Below are positions 1 through 5,837 of a stretch of 9,788 nucleotides of DNA, piece after piece. Numbering within the stretch: the first letter of the stretch is position 1; each line of letters opens with the position of its first letter. Location of the stretch: contig SXOM01000613.1 in the NCBI GenBank assembly GCA_005776735.1, forward strand, positions 1-9,788. Reading direction: 5' to 3'. The notes beneath the pieces were generated by a model, which made no database searches, was not told where the DNA came from, and worked only from the letters and a program-made list of their open reading frames with translations. Origin of the DNA: Pseudomonadota bacterium (GTDB taxonomy: Bacteria; Myxococcota_A; UBA796; SXON01). The position numbers and the translations under genes were made by a program.

Positions 1-1
1 C

Positions 2-442
2 CTGCGCGGCAGCAAGACCAAGCTGGGCCACCCGATCCCCGAGTACATGACCAGTGCGGCCGCATGGGAAAATACCTTACGGTTGACTTACGCCCTGCCG
101 GTGCAGACGTACCAATTATCCACAGAAGCATTCACAGCCGGTCGCGGCGGCCCGTCCGCGACGAAGCGCACCTCCCGCGGGCACCCCGGCGCGAGGTCGA
201 GGTGGTCGTCGTCGGGCGCCCACCCGGCGGCGGCGATGTTCACCGCCTGCAAGAACGCGGTCGAGGACAACGTCAGCACGACGGCGCCGGCCTCGTCGGG
301 GGTGGTGTGGGCCGCGAGCACCGTCGGCGGCTGCATCGGCAAGACGCCCGACTCGGCGTACAGCACGTCGTCGTGCACCCACACGCCGTCGACCAACAGC
401 CGCGCGACCAGCACGTCGTGGCGCGGCGGCCCGAAGCGGTAG
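2..442 (+). CDS. C-terminal end of a gene entering from the left, possibly inositol-3-phosphate synthase-like
   Basis: The frame is open from the left edge to a TAG at 440-442. The first 17 codons all end in G or C, as expected of coding DNA here. Residues encoded at about 29-103 contain HPIPEY, then AAAWENTLRL, then ALP. The spacing of HP, A, EN, LRL and LP matches the C-terminus of eukaryotic-type inositol-1-phosphate (inositol-3-phosphate) synthases as I remember them. Those enzymes convert glucose-6-phosphate to inositol-3-phosphate with NAD. The family normally ends about 12-15 residues after LP, near position 140, but no stop is present there. From about 140 onward the frame is antisense to the GH2 gene and is probably not a real domain. 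The gene may be truncated or fused at its 3' end, or may simply overlap. Only the tail is visible, so the identity is tentative. Confidence 0.35.
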   Translation: MRGSKTKLGHPIPEYMTSAAAWENTLRLTYALPVQTYQLSTEAFTAGRGGPSATKRTSRGHPGARSRWSSSGAHPAAAMFTACKNAVEDNVSTTAPASSGVVWAASTVGGCIGKTPDSAYSTSSCTHTPSTNSRATSTSWRGGPKR

Positions 443-2526
443 GCGTAGGCGGGGTCGGCGAAGTGACCGAGCATCGCCTCGACCGAGAGCGTCTGCGCGC
501 TCCACGGCGCCACCTCCACCTCGACCTCGGCGTGGTCGACCCGCACGCCGTGGGTGCGGAGGAGCTCGACTTGGACGCGGCCCGTCAAGGGCGTCGCCGT
601 CTCGTTGTGCACGTGAACCGCCACGCCGTCGAGGCCCTCGTCGGTGAGGAGCACGGCGCGTCGCGCCCATGCACGACGCAGGTACCAGGCCGCCGCCTTG
701 GGCTCGCCGCGGTGATCGACCACGCCCCATCCGGCGCCGGGCCGCAGGTCGCGCCAGAACCACACCAACGCGCCGCCGGTGGGGCTCCCGGGACGGCGCC
801 ACTCGGCGAAGGTCCGGAGCATCAACTCGCCGGTGACGACGCGGGAGAGCGCGAGGTAGCGCGGCACGTCGCGGCTGCGGAGGGCCACCGGGTCGACCCC
901 GAAGCGCTCGCGCAGGTAGTGGTCGCGCACGTCCTCGAAGTCCCAACCCGCGGTGTTGTCGCGGGGCACGCCCGCCTTCCACGCCGGGTGGTGCGGAACC
1001 AGTGCGCCGCCCTCGGCCATCCCGACCAGCGCGCCGTCGTCGGGCACGTTGGCGAACCCCAGGCACTCGGGCGTGAACCGAACCTCGGCCCGGCGCACGT
1101 CGGTGAGCGGCCGGAGGTAGGCGCCCACGCCGTAGTAGTGGGTGAGCCCCTCGCGGGTGTGGAACGGGAGCACCCCGCCGGTGGGCGTGGACGGGAACCA
1201 CACCGCGCCCGGGGCCGATCGTGCGACCAGGGCGGGCGCCTCGTGCTGGAAGAACGGCCCCGACCAGTCGCTGCGCGGGAGGCCGAGCATCGCCGCCTGC
1301 TGCTCGATCTCGCTGCCGCCGCAGACCACCGCCACCGCGGCGTGCGCCCCCAGGCGCGCCAGTTGTTCGTCGAGCTCCGCCTCGAGCTCGGCCCGGAAGA
1401 CGGCGTCGCCCACCGGGTAGTCCATGTTCGCGAGCATCAGGTCGTGCCACAAGAGCACCCCGAGCGCGTCGCACGCCGCGAGCAGCTCGTCGGACGCCCA
1501 CACCATCGTGCCGCCGACGCGGAGCATGTCGGCGCCCAGCGCCCGCGCCCGCTCGACCGTGCGCCGCGCCGCGCCGGGGGGACCGTCGAGGGTGCGCACG
1601 TCCTCCACCGTGAGGACGGCGCCGCGACAGAAGTGGGCCCGGCCGTTGATGCGCAGGCGCACCGCGCCGCCGTCGCGGTCGACCGTGAGCTCGCGGAAGC
1701 CGACCGCGCCGAGCTCGAACTGGACGGCGCCGAAGGCAGAGGTGCCCTCGAGCCGCACGGGCACGAGCACCGGCTCGCCGGCGGTGTGCGGCCACCAGCG
1801 CGGCGCGTCGGGCACCGGCACGACCGCGGCGATCGTGCCGTCGGCGTCGACCGGAAGCGGGAAACGTGCGTCGCCGACGTGGAGGGTCCACGCGGTGTCG
1901 TGCGCGCCGCGCACCCGGACGTCGACCCCCACGCGGGCGACGCCCGCCTCGACCCAGGCGCGCACCCGGACCACGTCGAGCCCCGGCTCGGCGAGCGGTT
2001 CGACGGTGATCGCCCGCCACGGGCCAACCGGCGCCACGCGAGGTGTCCACCCCGGGATGCGTCCCACCAGGGGCGTGCGGTGCCAGCGGAGGTGCTGGGC
2101 CTCGACCAGCGCCGTCTTCCAGCGGGGGCGCGGGCGGCGCGCCGCGAGGAGCGGTCCCAGCGCCCGGAAGCCGATGCACAGCTCGTGCTCGCCGCCGAGG
2201 TCCACGTCGGCCGTGGCGCTGCGGAACGCGTTGTCGCTGCGGAGGAGCGGCCGCCCGTCGAGCCACACCTCGGCGACGGTCGCCAGGCCCCGAAACCGCA
2301 GGCGGAAGGTGCCCGACGGCGCGGTGAACCGACCGCGGTACCACCAGTCCTGCGCGTCGAGGTCGGGGTGACCCGCCAGCGGGAGGTCGAGCGCCTGCGC
2401 CACGGTGCCGGGTACGGAGGCCGCATGCCAGTCGAGCGCGGCGCCATCGAGCTCGGCGGGGGAGGGGACCCGCCCCGGGGCGCAGCCGGCGAGCTGCCAC
2501 GTCGCCACCAGGGGCGCGGCGCTCAT
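88..2526 (-). CDS. Glycoside hydrolase family 2 protein, beta-mannosidase-like
   Basis: The protein has 812 residues, normal for GH2 beta-mannosidase-like enzymes. The order is an N-terminal jelly-roll sugar-binding domain (about 5-175, with DWWYRGRF at 60-67 and VWLDG at 87-91), Ig-like domains (about 180-285), a TIM barrel (about 290-620) and C-terminal Ig-like domains (about 625-790). The likely acid/base is Glu406 in VCGGSE, equivalent to the GNNE motif of beta-mannosidases. The likely nucleophile is Glu487 in RFTPECLGF, equivalent to RFxSEYGF. Both glutamates are present, so it should be an active retaining beta-glycosidase; substrate cannot be read from sequence. There is no convincing signal peptide, so it is probably cytoplasmic. 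The ATG at 2526 overlaps the DUF1839 stop as ATGA, which fixes the start and implies translational coupling. The last ~16 residues lie in AT-richer DNA that overlaps a plus-strand frame and do not look like a GH2 tail. Confidence 0.85.
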   Translation of the reverse strand: MSAAPLVATWQLAGCAPGRVPSPAELDGAALDWHAASVPGTVAQALDLPLAGHPDLDAQDWWYRGRFTAPSGTFRLRFRGLATVAEVWLDGRPLLRSDNAFRSATADVDLGGEHELCIGFRALGPLLAARRPRPRWKTALVEAQHLRWHRTPLVGRIPGWTPRVAPVGPWRAITVEPLAEPGLDVVRVRAWVEAGVARVGVDVRVRGAHDTAWTLHVGDARFPLPVDADGTIAAVVPVPDAPRWWPHTAGEPVLVPVRLEGTSAFGAVQFELGAVGFRELTVDRDGGAVRLRINGRAHFCRGAVLTVEDVRTLDGPPGAARRTVERARALGADMLRVGGTMVWASDELLAACDALGVLLWHDLMLANMDYPVGDAVFRAELEAELDEQLARLGAHAAVAVVCGGSEIEQQAAMLGLPRSDWSGPFFQHEAPALVARSAPGAVWFPSTPTGGVLPFHTREGLTHYYGVGAYLRPLTDVRRAEVRFTPECLGFANVPDDGALVGMAEGGALVPHHPAWKAGVPRDNTAGWDFEDVRDHYLRERFGVDPVALRSRDVPRYLALSRVVTGELMLRTFAEWRRPGSPTGGALVWFWRDLRPGAGWGVVDHRGEPKAAAWYLRRAWARRAVLLTDEGLDGVAVHVHNETATPLTGRVQVELLRTHGVRVDHAEVEVEVAPWSAQTLSVEAMLGHFADPAYAYRFGPPRHDVLVARLLVDGVWVHDDVLYAESGVLPMQPPTVLAAHTTPDEAGAVVLTLSSTAFLQAVNIAAAGWAPDDDHLDLAPGCPREVRFVADGPPRPAVNASVDNWYVCTGRA

Positions 2527-3503
2527 CCGACGCCGAAGGTGCGCACCAACGCGGTGGTGGCCTCTTCCCAGCGGGCGGCCATGCCATCGAGCACGCCGAG
2601 GTCGACCGGGCGCTTGCGCGCCATCGCGCGCGCGAGCTGGAACTGGAGCGCCCGCGTGTCGCGTGAGATGGACAAGAACGCTTCGGCCGGAGCCTCGGTG
2701 CCGGCGACGCCGTTCTCGCCGAGCCAACGCAGGTAGGTGGCGCCGAGCTCGTAGCTGGACCCGTACTGGCGCAGCGTGGCGAACGAGTAGGCGTGGAACC
2801 GCTCGATGTCTGCGCCGATGAGCCAGGCGAGGTCGCCCTCGAACCTGGCCTTGAACGGAAGGAACGGGTTGACCGGCGGCAGCCGGCCGAGCTCACGCCG
2901 GAGGGCGAGGACCGACGCTTCGACCAGCGCCGGACCCGCGAGCGCCCGCGCCCGGGGCAGCGGCTTGAGGAACTCGATGTACGGGGGCAGCATGCGCGGG
3001 TGGACGAGGCCGGCGGTCTGGAAGATGGCCGCGAAGTCGGCGCCCTGCAGGACGTGGAAGCCCTGGTTGTGGAAATACCCCATGCGCTCGGCGGCCACGT
3101 CGATGTCGATCACCGCGACGGTGGACTTGATGTGGGCCAGGCCGTAGGCCGCGCTGGCGGTGTCCGGCAGGTAGAACGAGTCGAGCTCCACGAGCACCGG
3201 CCGGCCCGCGGCGACGTTCTGCTCGACGTGTTCGTGCAGCGGCAACCACGGCGCGAGCTCGTGGATGCCCTGGCCGTACATCGTCTCGATGTCGGCGTGG
3301 CGGAACTTGAAGAAGGTCCACTGGTCCACGTCGAAGTCGACGGTGAGCGTGAACGGCATGGCGGCGAGCGGTTCGTAGCCCAACCCGTGCAACAGCTCGA
3401 TCACGACGTCGGTGTAGCAGTTGGTCTCGGCCCAGATGCGCTCGCCGCGGTGCGTCCGGTGGCGGACGTAGGTGGCGGGGTCGAGCGCCACGATGCGGGG
3501 CAC
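2523..3503 (-). CDS. DUF1839 family protein, candidate papain-like aminoacyltransferase
   Basis: The protein has 326 residues starting at GTG (VPRIVALDP), 2 nt after the ligase stop, with GGAG 5 nt upstream inside the ligase's last codons. I recognise it as DUF1839, a family found beside amino acid:[carrier protein] ligases. The N-terminal half has Cys29 in ETNCYTD, followed by a helix, then GRPVLVELDSFYLP (100-113), His124 in GLAHIKS and HNQGFH at 145-150. This Cys, beta-strand, YLP, His order resembles the BtrH N-terminal domain and C39-like cysteine peptidases. BtrH moves an aminoacyl group from a carrier protein to an aminoglycoside. I therefore infer a cysteine acyltransferase or thioesterase acting on aminoacyl-carrier protein; that role is not established for DUF1839. 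The C-terminal half (about 185-326) appears helical. No signal peptide or membrane segment is visible. Its stop overlaps the GH2 start. Confidence 0.8.
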   Translation of the reverse strand: MPRIVALDPATYVRHRTHRGERIWAETNCYTDVVIELLHGLGYEPLAAMPFTLTVDFDVDQWTFFKFRHADIETMYGQGIHELAPWLPLHEHVEQNVAAGRPVLVELDSFYLPDTASAAYGLAHIKSTVAVIDIDVAAERMGYFHNQGFHVLQGADFAAIFQTAGLVHPRMLPPYIEFLKPLPRARALAGPALVEASVLALRRELGRLPPVNPFLPFKARFEGDLAWLIGADIERFHAYSFATLRQYGSSYELGATYLRWLGENGVAGTEAPAEAFLSISRDTRALQFQLARAMARKRPVDLGVLDGMAARWEEATTALVRTFGVG

Positions 3504-3505
3504 GG

Positions 3506-4426
3506 CTACTCCAGCCCCAGGCGCTGACGAACCTCGTGCGGCCAACGTTCGAGGTCGAAGCCGTGGGTCTTGAACAACGCGAGCGTACAGCGCTCCAAAC
3601 CGAAGCCGACGCAGGCGGTGTGGGCCGGGGCCCCGTCGGGCGTGCGGATGTCGAAGGCGTGCCCGAAGTAGTCGCGGTGGTAGTTGCAGGAGGTGATCGC
3701 GGTCGGCTTCTCGGCCGAGCAGATGGGCACCACCAGCTCGAACTTCAGCGCCTGCTCGCGCTGGGTGGCCTTGGCGAGCCGACCGCCGCGCCCGAAGAAG
3801 GGATCGTTGGCCACCACCGCCTCGACTGCGAGGCCGAGCGACCGGTGGATGGCGAGCCCGCGTTCGATCCACTCGTCGCGATGCGCGAGCGCTTCGTCGG
3901 CGCTCCCGAGCCGCACGTACTCGCGCTGACGGAAGATCTGCATGCGCGCCGGATCGGGGGACGGCTCGTGACGGAAGACGAAGCTCCGCAGGTCGACCAC
4001 GCGGCCCTTGGCGGGGAGCGTACCGGTCGCGGTGGGGTACAGCGGGTAGCAGGCGGCCGGGATGAGCATCACCTCGGCCGGGGTGAGCGCGGACGTCCAG
4101 TCTTCGCCCGCGTCGAGCTTGCGCACGAGCTCCTTGTGTTCGGCGTCCTTCCCGGTGAACGAGTGCACCGAGCCGAGCAGGTCCGGGAAGTTCCGGACGT
4201 GGTCCATCGCGGTGTAGTGCGCACGGTTGAAGATCGGCGGGTAGCGGTGCACCTCGGCGCCGAGGTCGGCACCTTCGCGGGTGATGAGCCGCTCGAGCGC
4301 TTCGACCACGCCCTCGAACGCGCCGCCCAGGCCGAACACGCCGGCGACCCCGCTCGGGATGAGGAGACCGGCGGCGACGAGCTCGTCGCGGTACCGCTCG
4401 TATGGATCGTCGACGCCGACGCACAT
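3506..4426 (-). CDS. Amino acid:[carrier protein] ligase (stand-alone class II seryl-tRNA synthetase homologue)
   Basis: This 306-residue protein is a class II aminoacyl-tRNA-synthetase catalytic core without a tRNA-binding arm, the size of the ligases characterised from Bradyrhizobium and Agrobacterium. Those enzymes adenylate a small amino acid (Gly or Ala) and pass it to the phosphopantetheine of a separate carrier protein instead of tRNA. Motif 2 is visible as FRHE (151-154) running to FRQREYVRLG (165-174), and motif 3 as GFGLER (274-279) with the ATP-binding Arg279. Cys126 (PAACYP), Glu169 (RQRE) and Cys272 (TACVGFG) match the Cys-Glu-Cys zinc site that holds the substrate amino group in this family and in archaeal-type SerRS. 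Zinc retention argues for a small amino acid substrate; which one cannot be read. The ATG at 4426 lies 2 nt after the flavoprotein stop, with only a weak Shine-Dalgarno, suggesting coupled translation. The likely partner carrier protein is two genes upstream. Confidence 0.88.
   Translation of the reverse strand: MCVGVDDPYERYRDELVAAGLLIPSGVAGVFGLGGAFEGVVEALERLITREGADLGAEVHRYPPIFNRAHYTAMDHVRNFPDLLGSVHSFTGKDAEHKELVRKLDAGEDWTSALTPAEVMLIPAACYPLYPTATGTLPAKGRVVDLRSFVFRHEPSPDPARMQIFRQREYVRLGSADEALAHRDEWIERGLAIHRSLGLAVEAVVANDPFFGRGGRLAKATQREQALKFELVVPICSAEKPTAITSCNYHRDYFGHAFDIRTPDGAPAHTACVGFGLERCTLALFKTHGFDLERWPHEVRQRLGLE
3509..3512 (-). promoter_or_regulatory. Ribosome binding site of the DUF1839 gene
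   Basis: GGAG on the minus strand lies 5 nt before the GTG at 3503, inside the last codons of the ligase gene. No ATG is available nearby in this frame, so this site decides the GTG start. Confidence 0.65.
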
Positions 4427-4428
4427 CG

Positions 4429-5592
4429 CTACACCACGATCTGCATCATCGAGCTCTGCCCGAGGATGCGGTCGTTGTGGATCATCAGGCTGGCGCCGTG
4501 CGCGTCGCGGAGCTGGCGCCCCAGCGAGAACTTCGTGTCGTTGCGGTACCCGGCGATGCCGCAGATGCGGAGCGCCCCGCCGACGATGTCGGCCAGCGCG
4601 TCGGAGCTGGTGACCTTGAGGTTGTTCTGCCCGAGCGCCCAGGCGAAGTCGGGCGGGAACGGCACGCCGGGGTACTGCGCGAGCCGCGCCTGGTAGGCAT
4701 GGATGCCGAGCTCGACGCCCGCGCGCATGCGGTACAAGCGGCTGTCGAGCTCGGACAAGCGGAAGGCGGTGGGGGGCGGCGTGCCCGGCGTCTTGCGCGC
4801 CTCGGCGCGGACGAACGCGCGCGCCTTGTTGACCGCGCCCTGCGCGATGCCCAACCACAGGGCGCTCCAGCTCCCGTGCGCGAAGCCGTGCATCGACTTG
4901 GCGTGGATGTCGGCGTAGGGCGCCGGCAACACGTGCTCCTTCGGCACCCGCGCGCGCACAACGTAGCCCACGCTCACCGTGCCGCGGAAGCCGAGGGTGT
5001 CCCACGTCTCCAGCGGCTCCAGCTCGCAGTCCTCTTTGCGCACCAGGACGTGCACCTGGTCGTTGGGTCCCGCGTCGGGCGCGCGGCGGGCGGTCACGAG
5101 GATCGCGTCGGCGTCGTCGCAGTAGCTGATGCAGGGCGCGCTCTTGGTGAGGCGGACGAAGTCGCCGTCGGCCTGGACCGCGCAGGAGCTCGTGCGCACG
5201 TCGCCGCCGATGCCCGTCTCGGTCGTGGCGGAGGCGAGGAGGAGCTGCTCGTCGCACATCCGGCGGACGAACGCCTGGAACGCGGGCACCTGCATGGAGT
5301 GGTGGGTGATGCACGCGACCTGGATCTGGTGCATCGAGAAGATCATCGCCGTGCTGCCGTCGTACTGGCCGAGCACCTCGCAGATACGGCAGACCTCGAC
5401 GAAGTCCAGGCCCATGCCGCCGTACTCGGGGGCGACGTAGCAGGTGAGGAGCTTCTCGGCCTTGAGCGCCGCGAACGCCTCGTGCGGGAAGCGAGCGCGC
5501 GCGTCGACGTCGTGGGCGGCCGGGGCGACGATCTCGCGCCCGATCTGGTGCACCCGCTCCAGCAACTGCTGCATCCGCTCGGGCTGGCTCAT
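4429..5592 (-). CDS. Acyl-CoA dehydrogenase-like flavoprotein, likely acting on a carrier-bound aminoacyl group
   Basis: The 387 residues have the usual length and fold order of acyl-CoA dehydrogenases. An N-terminal helical domain contains APEYGGMGLDF (54-64). The middle beta domain has the FAD/substrate motif TTETGIGGD (123-131). The C-terminal helical domain has GIAGYRNDTKFSLGRQLRDA (345-364). After RDA, the position of the usual catalytic Glu (MCAD-type, YEGT) is Ile371 in LMIHNDRI, and the alternative helix-G position (isovaleryl-type) is Ala/His near 238-239. The canonical base therefore appears missing, so simple alpha,beta-dehydrogenation is doubtful. An oxidase or monooxygenase reaction, as in other base-less members of the superfamily, is possible. 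Position between the carrier protein and its ligase suggests the substrate is the aminoacyl thioester (inference). The ATG overlaps the carrier stop as ATGA and is preceded by GGGAG at 6 nt. Confidence 0.85.
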   Translation of the reverse strand: MSQPERMQQLLERVHQIGREIVAPAAHDVDARARFPHEAFAALKAEKLLTCYVAPEYGGMGLDFVEVCRICEVLGQYDGSTAMIFSMHQIQVACITHHSMQVPAFQAFVRRMCDEQLLLASATTETGIGGDVRTSSCAVQADGDFVRLTKSAPCISYCDDADAILVTARRAPDAGPNDQVHVLVRKEDCELEPLETWDTLGFRGTVSVGYVVRARVPKEHVLPAPYADIHAKSMHGFAHGSWSALWLGIAQGAVNKARAFVRAEARKTPGTPPPTAFRLSELDSRLYRMRAGVELGIHAYQARLAQYPGVPFPPDFAWALGQNNLKVTSSDALADIVGGALRICGIAGYRNDTKFSLGRQLRDAHGASLMIHNDRILGQSSMMQIVV

Positions 5593-5837
5593 GTTTCGCT
5601 CCCGGCCAGCTCGTCGATGGCCTCGGTGATGGACTGGACACTCTCGAAGGTCTTGCGGCTGAGCAATCGGTCGGGGAACTCGACGTTGAAGGCATCCTCC
5701 AGGGCCAACATCAGGTTGACCGTGGTGAGCGAGCTCAGCCCGGCCGCGTACAGGTCGCTGGTGGGGGTGACCTGGTCGGCGGCCACCCCGAGGCGGCCGT
5801 GCTGGAGGACGATCTGGCGGACCTGCTCAACGCGCAT
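5589..5837 (-). CDS. Acyl/aminoacyl carrier protein
   Basis: This 82-residue protein has the size and helix pattern of an acyl carrier protein. The phosphopantetheine site is Ser36 in DLYAAGLSSLTTV (28-40). The residue before it is Ser, where ordinary ACPs have Asp (DSL). A helix II/III region follows (LALEDAFNVEFPDRLL). It is probably the cognate carrier of the amino acid ligase two genes downstream, holding the amino acid as a thioester during modification. It needs a phosphopantetheinyl transferase, and none is encoded in the window. The ATG lies 11 nt inside the end of the hydrolase gene with GGAG 5 nt upstream, and the stop overlaps the flavoprotein start. A role in ordinary fatty-acid synthesis is unlikely given the neighbours. 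Confidence 0.92.
   Translation of the reverse strand: MRVEQVRQIVLQHGRLGVAADQVTPTSDLYAAGLSSLTTVNLMLALEDAFNVEFPDRLLSRKTFESVQSITEAIDELAGSET
5599..5603 (-). promoter_or_regulatory. Ribosome binding site of the flavoprotein gene
   Basis: GGGAG on the minus strand lies 6 nt before the ATG at 5592. It is the strongest such site in the operon and supports the ATGA-overlap start. Confidence 0.65.

Noticed and set aside
116..124. TTATCCACA, a perfect match to the DnaA-box consensus.
   Set aside because: It is a single site inside the GH2 3' end, with no second good box, AT-rich unwinding region or dnaA/dnaN/parA neighbours. It does not support an origin.
2469..2526. Lipobox-like LAGC at residues 12-15 of the GH2 protein.
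   Set aside because: There is no positively charged start or hydrophobic core before it, and W10-Q-L aligns with the normal first strand of GH2 enzymes. I read it as chance, not a lipoprotein signal.
2527..2727. Longer GH2 start upstream, adding 67 residues.
   Set aside because: The added part is arginine-rich low-complexity sequence read in another frame of the DUF1839 gene. The ATGA overlap start fits the family N-terminus.
64..2736. Long plus-strand open frame of 890 codons opposite the GH2 gene.
   Set aside because: It is composed of Arg, His, Ala and Gly-rich sequence with no recognisable motif, as expected for the antisense of a GC-rich gene. The minus-strand frame has clear GH2 motifs.
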